From NCBI RefSeq assembly GCF_001691555.1, contig NZ_MAYN01000004.1, forward strand, positions 62,001 to 126,000: a stretch of 64,000 bases of DNA. The letters are read 5' to 3'. This document shows positions 12,108 to 20,162 of this stretch, piece after piece. The first letter of the stretch is position 1, and each line of letters begins with the position of its first letter. The stretch comes from Pantoea eucrina (lineage in GTDB: Bacteria; Pseudomonadota; Gammaproteobacteria; Enterobacterales; Enterobacteriaceae). Position numbers and translations under genes: made by a program. Under the pieces are notes generated by a model. That model was given only the letters and a program-made list of their open reading frames with translations. It was not told the DNA's origin and ran no database searches.

Positions 12108-12980
12108 ATGCACACAGAAATTATCAATATCTGGCCATCCGGTGATGCGCCAGGTGCCAGTGACTCCCGCGCTCAGCCGCAGATTGTCGACCTGGCTAAA
12201 GAGTATGAACCTTACGATCGCGCAGCAACCGGCGTGCGCTGTCCGGAAATGGCCATCTGGTATCCGGAAACCTCTAACGGTATTACCCTGCTGGTAGCAC
12301 CGGGCGGCGGTTACCAGCGGGTACTGATCGATCGTGAAGGCAGCGCGCTGGCAACGTTTTTTACCTCGATGGGTTATACGCTGGCCGTCATGACATATCG
12401 CCTGCCGTATGACGGGCATCATGAAGGCGCAGATGCGCCGCTGGCCGATGCCCAGCGGGCGGTCCGCGTGCTGCGCGAACGGGCGCAGCAGGGGAAAAAC
12501 GGTAAATATATTGTGATGATGGGCTTTTCTGCGGGCGGGCACGTCGCTGCCTCGCTGGGAACGCGGTTTAACGAGAAGCTCTATCCGGTACAGGATCGCA
12601 GCGATGCACTCTCACCACGTCCCGATGCTATGGTGCTGATCTACCCGATTATCAGTATGCGTGACGGTCTGGCGCATGAAAGTTCACGTACGCGCCTGCT
12701 GGGTGCCTGGCCGGATCAGAAAACTATCGATGCCTATTCGCTGGAGACGCGCGTTCATGCGCAGACGCCGCCAGCGCTGCTGATCCATGCGGCTGATGAT
12801 GAAGCGGTTTCCGTTAACCACAGCATGCTGTTTTTTAGCGCGCTGCGTGAGCATAAAATTCCGGCGGAGATCCATTTTTATCAGAAGGGCGGGCACGGTT
12901 TTGGTATTCGCGGCGTGGCCGATCTGCCCCTGGCGAGCTGGCCAATGCTGGTTACCGAATGGCTGCGGGCGAAAACCTGA
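12108..12980 (+). CDS. Alpha/beta-hydrolase, acetyl-esterase-like (cytoplasmic)
   Basis: Serine esterase of the alpha/beta-hydrolase fold, similar to acetyl-xylan or carbohydrate acetyl esterases (BD-FAE/Aes-like). It has 290 residues and no signal peptide. The oxyanion segment is VAPGGGY near residue 66, the nucleophile elbow GFSAGG has Ser141, and Asp231 (AADDEAV) and His263 (GGHGFG) complete a visible triad. A paralogue with a signal peptide lies at 56143-57060. Position: between pdeH and yhjJ, where E. coli has kdgK. It probably removes acetyl groups from a sugar or oligosaccharide; the substrate is not shown by sequence. Three palindromic repeats follow the stop. Confidence 0.75.
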   Translation: MHTEIINIWPSGDAPGASDSRAQPQIVDLAKEYEPYDRAATGVRCPEMAIWYPETSNGITLLVAPGGGYQRVLIDREGSALATFFTSMGYTLAVMTYRLPYDGHHEGADAPLADAQRAVRVLRERAQQGKNGKYIVMMGFSAGGHVAASLGTRFNEKLYPVQDRSDALSPRPDAMVLIYPIISMRDGLAHESSRTRLLGAWPDQKTIDAYSLETRVHAQTPPALLIHAADDEAVSVNHSMLFFSALREHKIPAEIHFYQKGGHGFGIRGVADLPLASWPMLVTEWLRAKT

Positions 12981-12993
12981 CGTTATTCCCGTC

Positions 12994-13223
12994 CCGGGCG
13001 CCATGAATGGCGCCCCTACGGGAGTTTCATTGCAGGGGCGCATTTATGCGCCCCGGGTTGGGGCTGGCAACCGGGCGCCATTAATGGCGCCCCTACGGGA
13101 GTTTCATTGTAGGGGGCGCATTTATGCGCCCCGGGTTGGGGCGGGCAACCGGGCGCCATTAATGGCGCCCCTGCGGGAGTTTCATTGCAGGGGGCGCATT
13201 TATGCGCCCCGGGTTGGGGCGGG
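12994..13223. repeat. Three tandem copies of a ~77-base GC-rich palindromic unit
   Basis: Copies at 12994-13070, 13071-13148 and 13149-13223, nearly identical. Each has palindrome 1 (GGGCGCCAT-TA/GA-ATGGCGCCC), a 12-base spacer GGGAGTTTCATT flanked by CCCCTRC and GYAGGGG, and palindrome 2 (GGGGCGCA-TTTA-TGCGCCCC), then GGGTTGGGGC. Reading it as protein gives a repetitive Arg/Ala/Pro-rich frame that I regard as spurious. It behaves like a REP/MITE-type intergenic element between the convergent esterase and yhjJ genes. See findings for the alternative stem. Confidence 0.9.
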
Positions 13224-13227
13224 TGCC

Positions 13228-14727
13228 TCAGGAGGCAGGAATGGCCGGGTCGGCGCTGATTTCTGCTTTACTGCTCTCTTCTGTTGCCGGTGCTGCAGGC
13301 GCATCGGGCACCGTCATCACCTTGTTCCAGCTCTCCTGCAACATCTTCACATTGGTTTCTGCTTCGCCCTGCGGCTGGATCAGTACCATCGTCAGCTCCT
13401 GCGTCAGCTGCTGACGCAGCTCCTGGTTGAGCTGCTCGCGTGTTAACTCACTCAGAAAAGACTGACGCAGCTTCTGATACTGCTCAGGAGCAATATCCAC
13501 CACTGCATTCTGCTGCGAGCGCAGACGCTGCCCCATCAGAATATCGGTATCCGTGCGGGCGTAGGTCGTAAACAGCTTATTCAGCTCCAGCAGCTTCTGC
13601 GCCATAAGCGCATCAAATTCATCCTGCGGCAGCCCTTTATCGCGAACCACGGCCAGCGCTTTCGCAATCTGATTCATATTTTGCGGCAGTGAGGCATTGG
13701 GGCTTTCCATATTGATGGAGCACTGCGCACGCTGATAAAGCACGCGGCAGTCAAAGCCGACCTGCACATTTTGTGCTTTATTGTCTGCAAGCGCGCGCTG
13801 CACATGCCAGAACAGCGCTTCACGCGCCAGATCGCTCTGCCAGTAGCGTTGCAGATACTGCGATTCGCGAATCGGCTGCCAGGCCGTATCCCACACCAGC
13901 GACAGCCGATCCTGCGCCAGAGAGCCATCAACCAGATTAACCGGCTGATGCGGCAGCGGTGCCAGCGTCGGCAGCGGTGCCGGCGTATCGCGTTTTCCTT
14001 TCAGCGCTGAGAAGGTCTTGCCAATCTGCTCCGTAATACTGCGGCTGTCGACATTGCCGACGACATAGAGCGTCATATTATCTGGCGTATACCATTGCTG
14101 GTAAAAGCTGTTCAGCTGGGCAGAATCGACCGGTGCGCGTGGCGCTTCACCAGGGTCATGCGCCAGCATGGTTGAGCCTTTCAGGCGATAGCGCCACCAG
14201 ACATCCTGCGTATTGGGTGGCCAGGTAGCGATGGGATCGGTAGCGCTTAAAGCCGTTGTGACCACCTGCTCATTAATACTCATTTTACCTGCGGTCGCGG
14301 CCAGCCAGTTTAAGGCTTCTTTGAGCAGTTCTGGCCGGTTATTGGGCAGACTGAGATTGTACTGGGTGTAGTCATATGACGAGATCGCGGGTGGCAGCGG
14401 ACGCTGCGGATCCATCGCCTGCTGCCACAGCGCGCGCTGCTGATTGGTATCCAGCGCGGTGTTATGCACCATCGCCAGGCGCGGTAACAGGTGACTGAAA
14501 CCGGTCTGCTGTGCGCTCTCCACCAGCGAGCCGGTATTGACTACCAGACGAAGCTCAATGCGATCGCTGGGACGTTGTGGTGTGGTCAGCAGCTGCCAAC
14601 TGAACCCATTGTCCAGTTTGCCCTCCTGCCAGGCGGGATCGGGCTGAAGTGTTTCGGCCTGCGCGCCGAAACCGGTCGCTGCAAGCAGCAAGCCGCCAAC
14701 CAAAAGCCGAATTCTGGTGCCCTGCAT
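13228..14727 (-). CDS. yhjJ: Periplasmic M16-peptidase-like protein YhjJ
   Basis: Secreted member of the M16 (pitrilysin-like) family. It has 499 residues, with a signal peptide over about residues 1-24 (LLVGGLLLAATGFGAQA, then ETLQ). Two M16-type halves are visible, with the C-terminal-type segment WYTPDNMTLYVVGNVD near residue 210. The zinc-binding HxxEH expected near residues 75-90 is absent; the corresponding stretch reads TGFSHLLPRL. It is therefore probably not an active metalloprotease, as for E. coli YhjJ. The position before dctA is conserved. Its role is unknown. Confidence 0.9.
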   Translation of the reverse strand: MQGTRIRLLVGGLLLAATGFGAQAETLQPDPAWQEGKLDNGFSWQLLTTPQRPSDRIELRLVVNTGSLVESAQQTGFSHLLPRLAMVHNTALDTNQQRALWQQAMDPQRPLPPAISSYDYTQYNLSLPNNRPELLKEALNWLAATAGKMSINEQVVTTALSATDPIATWPPNTQDVWWRYRLKGSTMLAHDPGEAPRAPVDSAQLNSFYQQWYTPDNMTLYVVGNVDSRSITEQIGKTFSALKGKRDTPAPLPTLAPLPHQPVNLVDGSLAQDRLSLVWDTAWQPIRESQYLQRYWQSDLAREALFWHVQRALADNKAQNVQVGFDCRVLYQRAQCSINMESPNASLPQNMNQIAKALAVVRDKGLPQDEFDALMAQKLLELNKLFTTYARTDTDILMGQRLRSQQNAVVDIAPEQYQKLRQSFLSELTREQLNQELRQQLTQELTMVLIQPQGEAETNVKMLQESWNKVMTVPDAPAAPATEESSKAEISADPAIPAS

Positions 14728-14909
14728 GTGAACCCCTAATCAAACAGATAAACGCTCGTTAGCGCGGACTGACTGGCCACCGGGAAAGCGGCCCGCACGG
14801 CGTATTGCCGCCGCGTTTATTTAATGACAGTTCCTTTGACCACAAGATGGCCAGGAAGTCGCGCAACGAGGAAAAAAATCGGGAAAAAAATCAACGGGGT
14901 TTATTATGC

Positions 14910-14946
14910 AAATGCCCGCTGTCAGGGCAAGTGACAGCGGGCATTT
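14910..14946 (-). terminator. Terminator after dctA
   Basis: Perfect 14-base inverted repeat AAATGCCCGCTGTC/GACAGCGGGCATTT with a 9-base loop, 27 bases after the dctA stop. The trailing A/T-rich sequence is not a pure T-run; it may act on both strands. Confidence 0.7.
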
Positions 14947-14972
14947 AATCAGAAATTAACGCAAATTGAGGA

Positions 14973-16253
14973 TTATGCGCCGGTATGAGAGACGTGATTG
15001 ACCTTTTTCGCTGAAGAAAGCGTCTCTTTCAGCTGGTTTTCATCCAGCTGGCCCACCCATTTAGCCACCACCACCGTGGCCACGCCGTTACCTACCAGGT
15101 TGGTCAGCGCGCGCGCTTCGGACATAAAGCGGTCGATGCCCAGAATCAGCGCCAGACCCGCTACCGGCAGATGCCCTACCGCAGAGAGCGTCGCGGCCAG
15201 AACAATAAAGCCGCTTCCGGTAACGCCGGCCGCCCCTTTAGAGGAGAGCAGCAGAACCACCAGCAGGGTGATCTGATGGACAATGTCCATATGGGCGTTG
15301 GTTGCCTGCGCAATAAACACAGCAGCCATGGTCAGATAGATTGAGGTGCCATCCAGATTGAACGAGTAGCCCGTCGGAATGACCAGCCCTACTACCGATT
15401 TCTTACAGCCGAGGCGCTCCATTTTATCCAGCATGCGCGGCAGCGCTGATTCAGACGATGAAGTGCCCAGCACAATCAGCAGCTCTTCTTTGATATAGCC
15501 GATAAACTTAAAGATGTTAAAGCCAGCCCAGCGTGCAATCGCGCCCAGCACGATCACCACAAAGAGGATACAGGTGATATAGAAACAGATGATCAGCTGG
15601 CCGAGCTGCACCAGCGAGCCGACACCATATTTACCGATAGTGAAGGCCATGGCGCCAAATGCACCGATAGGCGCCAGACGCATGATCATGTTAATCACGC
15701 CAAAGATCACTTTTGAGAAGCTTTCAATAACGTTGAACATCACGGTGCCGGCGCTGCCGAGGCGATGCAGCGCGAAGCCAAACAGAATAGCGAACAGCAG
15801 TACCTGCAGAATGTTGCCGCTGGCAAATGCACCGATGACGCTGCCCGGGATGATATCAAGCAGGAACGCGATCACACCCTGCTGTTCTGCCTGCTGTGCA
15901 TAGACAGCCACGGCTTTCGCATCGAGGGTAGCCGGATCCACGTTCATTCCAGCGCCAGGCTGAACCACGTTTACCACGACCAGCCCGATTAGCAGCGCGA
16001 TAGTACTGACGATTTCAAAATAGAGCAGCGCGACTGCGCCGGTGCGCCCAACGGCTTTCATGCTCTCCATGCCGGCGATACCGGTCACCACCGTACAGAA
16101 GATCACGGGGGCGATGATCATCTTGATCAGCTTTACAAAACCATCACCAAGCGGCTTCATTTGCGCGCCCAATTCCGGATAGTAATGGCCTAACAGAACG
16201 CCGATGCCGATGGCAACCAGCACCTGAAAATAGAGGCTTTTAAACAGTTTCAT
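14973..16253 (-). CDS. dctA: C4-dicarboxylate/H+ symporter DctA
   Basis: Inner-membrane DAACS-family carrier importing succinate, fumarate, malate and aspartate during aerobic growth. It has 426 residues from [23 protein letters not shown], which aligns with the E. coli N-terminus; an upstream in-frame Met has no support. Family signatures are [14 protein letters not shown] (serine-rich hairpin), [13 protein letters not shown] and [24 protein letters not shown]. About eight membrane spans plus two re-entrant hairpins are expected. The neighbours yhjJ and pdeK match the E. coli order. The short palindrome CCTGTTAACAGG lies at 16360-16371 in its leader. Confidence 0.97.
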   Translation of the reverse strand: MKLFKSLYFQVLVAIGIGVLLGHYYPELGAQMKPLGDGFVKLIKMIIAPVIFCTVVTGIAGMESMKAVGRTGAVALLYFEIVSTIALLIGLVVVNVVQPGAGMNVDPATLDAKAVAVYAQQAEQQGVIAFLLDIIPGSVIGAFASGNILQVLLFAILFGFALHRLGSAGTVMFNVIESFSKVIFGVINMIMRLAPIGAFGAMAFTIGKYGVGSLVQLGQLIICFYITCILFVVIVLGAIARWAGFNIFKFIGYIKEELLIVLGTSSSESALPRMLDKMERLGCKKSVVGLVIPTGYSFNLDGTSIYLTMAAVFIAQATNAHMDIVHQITLLVVLLLSSKGAAGVTGSGFIVLAATLSAVGHLPVAGLALILGIDRFMSEARALTNLVGNGVATVVVAKWVGQLDENQLKETLSSAKKVNHVSHTGA

Positions 16254-16486
16254 AACAGGTGTCCAGGTAGAGACGGCATTCACCGCCTGTGTCAGGGAGA
16301 AACGCATGCGGCAAGCCGCCTGAGCGCGTAAAACCTTACCGATGAATTGAAAATAACACCCTGTTAACAGGATGAGTATCCCCTGACATTCCTTACAAAA
16401 GTTACAAAACTCTAACTATGAACTGAAACGCTTCAGCTAGCGCTGTGCCGCGGTTTCTGCAGAACAATCAATTGATAAGGTCACTA

Positions 16487-18496
16487 TCACGGGTGTGAAT
16501 AGCGCTGCAGCCAGCCCTGCTCAAAGGTCGTAAGCGACAGGGCTTCAGCGTACAGGTAGCCCTGACCGATAGTGATGCCACGCGCCAGCAGCCAGTCGCG
16601 CTGCTCGGCCGTTTCAACGCCTTCCGCTATCACATCAGCATCCACAATCTTTGCCACGGCGGACACAATGCGCACCATGGTGTCATCATCCGGCAGCGCG
16701 GCAACAAAGCTGCGATCCATCTTCAGCTTGTTCACCGGTAACGCTTTAAACTGATGCAGATAATTGAGATTACAGTAACCCATACCAAAATCGTCCAGCG
16801 CGACGGCAACCCCGGTCTGCTGCAGCGCGCGCAGCAGCGCCATCGCCTGTTCTGCGTCGCCTATCCCGGCGGTTTCGGTCACTTCCAGTACTAACGATCC
16901 CGCCTGGATGCGATGCCGCTCCAGCAGGCTCTGCAGATGAGCCACCATGCCGCTGTCGCGCAGCTGGACGGCTGAAATATTCACGCTCAGCGGCAGCGTA
17001 ATACCCCGTCGCTGCCAGCCGGCCAGAATACGGCACGCCTCTTCAAACACCCAGCGGCCGATGGCAGAAATCACACCAATCTCTTCCGCGCTGGCGATAA
17101 ACTCTTCCGGCAGCCCGTAGCTGCCATCCGCCATGCGCATACGCAGCAGTGCTTCAGCACCCGCCAGCTCGCCGGTTGCCATGTTGAGCTGTGGCTGCAG
17201 ATACAGCGCAAACTCGCCCTCCTGTAGCCCCTGCAGAATGTCATGCTCCTGGGTCAGCCGCTTTTGCGCCCGCTCAGTCAGTACCGGATCAAAGAACAGG
17301 ATCTGATTTTTCCCCTGATGACGTGCTGACATCATGGCGGATGTCGCCCGATCCAGCTGCTCACGGGCAGAGCACAGGCTCTCATCAGAGAGTGACAGCC
17401 CGATACTGGCATTGGGTCGCAGCTGCAGCTGATACAGATTTACCGGCTGATTGATGCGCAGCATCAGGTTGCGCGCCAGGCGCATTGCGCGGAACGGGTT
17501 GTGCGCCCGCTTCAGCAGCAGCGCAAAATCGCTGAGGCCCGTCTGCGCCAGCAGGGTATGGTCATCAATCGTGCTGCGGATTTTCCCGACCAGCGTGAGC
17601 ATCAGCGTATCGCGCTGCTCATCGCTCAGCACGCCGTTGGCTTCCTGCAGCGTTTCAATCCGAATAACCATGACGCTCCAGGGCTGCTGCCGGTGACGCT
17701 GCTGCAAATGCTGGTCGAGCAGCGCCAGAAACAGCGTGCGATTAGGCAGATCCGTCACGGCAAAATGGGTGGTCAGACGGCTCATCTCATCGTGAACAGA
17801 CTCCAGCACCTGCTGATTACGGTTATAGCTGCGGATCAGCATGCCTATCTCATCATCACGGTGATTGCCGGGCAGCGTCAGCTTGTGTGTCAGAATGGCG
17901 GGCGGCGGCAGTTCCTGCAGCTCGCGTGAAATATCGCGCAGCGGATGCACAATCAGGCGGTTAATACACCAGCTGATCGCAACCGAAAGGATCAGCGCCA
18001 TCAGCAGCCAGGTGGTGATCATGGTTGAGAGCGTGCTCAGCAAAAACTGATAAACGCGCGAGGAGTCCGCCTGAAGCACCAGATAGGCGATGGGTTTTGG
18101 CATGCCGCCCCGCTCAATCGCATACAGCGGCAGCGTGATCTGCACCGGCAGCTCAAACAGGCGGGCGACCAGACGCGGAACCGGCTTTTCCGGTGCGAAG
18201 TCGGCGTGCAGTGCCTGAAACGCATTGGGCAGCACAACATCCGCCCGCGACAGGATACCGGCGGGTTTGAGCGTGTTAAGAATATGTTCAGCCTGAGGAA
18301 TGTCCGCTTTCAGCACCGCTTCTGAGAGTGGCTGGCGTACCGTGTGCGCCACATTCTCCATCTGCTGGGCGTAGTCAATCCTGCGCTGCTGCACAAAATG
18401 AAAAAGCTGGATAACGATAAAAATCGTGATCGTTACCAGCACAACCGCAGACACGGCTGCCATTTGCTTGATGGTTAACGAGCGACTGACGCGCAA
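16487..18496 (-). CDS. pdeK: Cyclic di-GMP phosphodiesterase PdeK / HmsP-like (YhjK)
   Basis: Membrane-anchored GGDEF-EAL protein that lowers cyclic di-GMP, known in E. coli (PdeK) and Yersinia (HmsP, which counters biofilm formation). It has about 669 residues. The N-terminal transmembrane helix (AAVSAVVLVTITIFIVIQLF) is followed by a periplasmic loop, a second helix near residue 155, HAMP, a degenerate GGDEF domain (GLSDF in place of GGDEF) and an intact EAL domain (AEALLRM, DDFGMGYCN, AEGVETAEQ). The start is taken as the TTG giving LRVSRSLTIKQMA, with GGGAG in front, as in E. coli; an ATG ten codons upstream lacks a ribosome site. It lies downstream of the bcs operon and probably tunes cellulose output. 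Confidence 0.92.
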   Translation of the reverse strand: MRVSRSLTIKQMAAVSAVVLVTITIFIVIQLFHFVQQRRIDYAQQMENVAHTVRQPLSEAVLKADIPQAEHILNTLKPAGILSRADVVLPNAFQALHADFAPEKPVPRLVARLFELPVQITLPLYAIERGGMPKPIAYLVLQADSSRVYQFLLSTLSTMITTWLLMALILSVAISWCINRLIVHPLRDISRELQELPPPAILTHKLTLPGNHRDDEIGMLIRSYNRNQQVLESVHDEMSRLTTHFAVTDLPNRTLFLALLDQHLQQRHRQQPWSVMVIRIETLQEANGVLSDEQRDTLMLTLVGKIRSTIDDHTLLAQTGLSDFALLLKRAHNPFRAMRLARNLMLRINQPVNLYQLQLRPNASIGLSLSDESLCSAREQLDRATSAMMSARHQGKNQILFFDPVLTERAQKRLTQEHDILQGLQEGEFALYLQPQLNMATGELAGAEALLRMRMADGSYGLPEEFIASAEEIGVISAIGRWVFEEACRILAGWQRRGITLPLSVNISAVQLRDSGMVAHLQSLLERHRIQAGSLVLEVTETAGIGDAEQAMALLRALQQTGVAVALDDFGMGYCNLNYLHQFKALPVNKLKMDRSFVAALPDDDTMVRIVSAVAKIVDADVIAEGVETAEQRDWLLARGITIGQGYLYAEALSLTTFEQGWLQRYSHP

Positions 18497-18669
18497 CAAA
18501 ATCTCTCCCGGCCGCAATGCCGCCATAATCCGCAGTGATAGTAGCCTGAATGCGCAGCAAGTATATCCCAGGTCTCAGAGGTTGTACGTCGCGATAAGAG
18601 TGAAAATCATCAGTCGGGAGGAAGGGAGACGCGTTTTCAGCGTTTTACCCGTACAGGTTACGGGAGAAA

Positions 18670-18692
18670 GCGAGCGCGCACCGCGCGCTCGC
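18670..18692 (-). terminator. Hairpin after bcsZ, end of cellulose operon
   Basis: GCGAGCGCG/CGCGCTCGC stem ten bases after the bcsZ stop, followed on the minus strand by CTTTCTCC. It is a weak T-run but a strong stem, and it separates the operon from pdeK. Confidence 0.55.
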
Positions 18693-18701
18693 GGAGCAGC
18701 A

Positions 18702-19706
18702 TTAACGCTTTTCCTGCAGGGCAAGCCATACCAGCAGCTGCAGACTGGCAGAGAAGTAATTCTGTTCCGGCTGAATGCGGTCGCTGAGATGACTGGTCTG
18801 GTTCAGCGTCAAATCGCGTACGGCGGTCAGGCCACCTTCCATATTATAGGGTGCCGGGCTGTTAGCCAGGACATCGAACCAGGCCGGTGTGGTCTGGCGC
18901 GGATAGCCCTGCCAGACGCGCTGAAACGGCACCAGTCGCAGGCTCTGCGGATCGTACCACCAGATATTCAGCGGCACGCGAATCGCATCATAACTGAACC
19001 GGTTAGAGTAACCCACAGCCGGGGCGACAGAGCCATCGGCGTTCAGCGCGACCCAGTCCAGCGGCAGCGCGGTTTTACCAAACTGCATCTCACCCAGTAG
19101 CGTCATACCATCGTCAATGAGCGCATTCCAGACGCGCAGATGGCTCTGCCGGGCAAACGCCTCCCAGGCGGCAAACAGGAAATAGGAGGGGTTCAGCACG
19201 ACGTAGCTCGATTTATTAAAGCCGCTGGCACCGGGCAGCATAACTTTATGTCCGGCATAATCGATCACGTTCAGTTTGATGATCGCACGCTGAATGCGAT
19301 CGGAAGCCTGCTGGTAGTCGCCTCCCCACTTCTGTGCCGCACGCTGCAGTGCCCAGGCGATCAGCACATTACCGTCGCTGGCGTCATTTTTGTCCGCCAC
19401 CGGATCGGCAGCGTCAGGCACATAACGCCAGTAGAACAGATCATTTTGCGGATTATGCAGGTGCGTACGCGTCCACTGCCACAGCAGATCAAACGTAGCC
19501 CGATCGTTATTCGCCACCGCCAGCAGCATCCCGTAGCCCTGACCTTCCGTATGGCTGACGCCTTTATTGCCGGTATCGACAATGCGTCCGTCGCTGTTCA
19601 GAAAGCGGGATTTATAACTGCTCCAGCCGTCTGCCGTCGCCTGGGCGCTAAAAAATATCATCATTAAACAGAGCATCCACTGACGCCCGTGCCGCATTAC
19701 ATTCAT
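18702..19706 (-). CDS. bcsZ: Periplasmic endo-1,4-beta-glucanase BcsZ (GH8)
   Basis: Glycoside hydrolase family 8 cellulase found with bacterial cellulose synthases; it trims glucan in the periplasm and is needed for proper fibre output. It has 334 residues, with a signal peptide ending near residue 26 ([11 protein letters not shown]). Catalytic landmarks are HTEGQGYGM (Glu54, general acid), NDASDGN (Asp111) and [13 protein letters not shown]. It resembles the type I (Komagataeibacter/Dickeya-like) enzymes more than E. coli BcsZ. AGGAAG precedes the ATG. It is last in the operon, ten bases after bcsD, whereas in E. coli it lies between bcsB and bcsC. Confidence 0.92.
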   Translation of the reverse strand: MNVMRHGRQWMLCLMMIFFSAQATADGWSSYKSRFLNSDGRIVDTGNKGVSHTEGQGYGMLLAVANNDRATFDLLWQWTRTHLHNPQNDLFYWRYVPDAADPVADKNDASDGNVLIAWALQRAAQKWGGDYQQASDRIQRAIIKLNVIDYAGHKVMLPGASGFNKSSYVVLNPSYFLFAAWEAFARQSHLRVWNALIDDGMTLLGEMQFGKTALPLDWVALNADGSVAPAVGYSNRFSYDAIRVPLNIWWYDPQSLRLVPFQRVWQGYPRQTTPAWFDVLANSPAPYNMEGGLTAVRDLTLNQTSHLSDRIQPEQNYFSASLQLLVWLALQEKR

Positions 19707-19715
19707 TACCGCTTC

Positions 19716-20162
19716 CTATTGATATCGATACAGCAGCGTTACGCCATTGTTGTTTTCCAGCGTCAGCGGTACTGCGTCGCTGCCGCCCTGATCGCGCAGC
19801 CACTGCGCATACAGGCCGCCCAGCACGGCGCCCATTGCCAGCTGCCAGCGTTCCGCTGGCAGCGTGTCGTGACCTGCCGGCAGCGCATGATGCTCAATCT
19901 GAATCGCATTTTCTGCCGGATGCAGCTGCACAAATCCCCAGTTGAAGCGGGCCAGCTGCAGATTCATCTCCCGCTCCAGATCCTGCACGGTATGCGCAAC
20001 CGGCAGTGGATAACGCCTGGCCAGCGTCTCCCCGGTGCTGGCCAGGAAAGCCGCGGCCTCGTCGCCGCCGTTCTCCAGTACGCTCTCTGTCATTACGCAG
20101 ACCAGATCAAACCAGCCAGGCTGATGCGACCAGGTCGCACGTGCGGTGGGTTGCTCGCTCAT
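19716..20162 (-). CDS. bcsD: Cellulose synthase subunit BcsD
   Basis: Hallmark subunit of type I cellulose synthase operons. In Komagataeibacter it forms an octameric cylinder that arranges terminal complexes into rows and favours crystalline cellulose. It has 148 residues with the family features WFDLVCVMTESV, an AxRYPLPxxHTVQDLE segment, FNWGFVQL, and a C-terminal GGLYAQWLRDQ region. No signal peptide is present, consistent with the cytosolic location favoured by recent structural work. Its start overlaps the bcsC stop (TGATG), indicating translational coupling. It is absent from the E. coli K-12 operon. Confidence 0.92.
   Translation of the reverse strand: MSEQPTARATWSHQPGWFDLVCVMTESVLENGGDEAAAFLASTGETLARRYPLPVAHTVQDLEREMNLQLARFNWGFVQLHPAENAIQIEHHALPAGHDTLPAERWQLAMGAVLGGLYAQWLRDQGGSDAVPLTLENNNGVTLLYRYQ

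Noticed and set aside
12787-13446. Open frame of 219 codons with repeated Arg-Ile-Tyr-Ala-Pro units
   Set aside because: It is the translation of the palindromic DNA repeat array, overlaps the esterase and yhjJ genes, and has no ribosome site.
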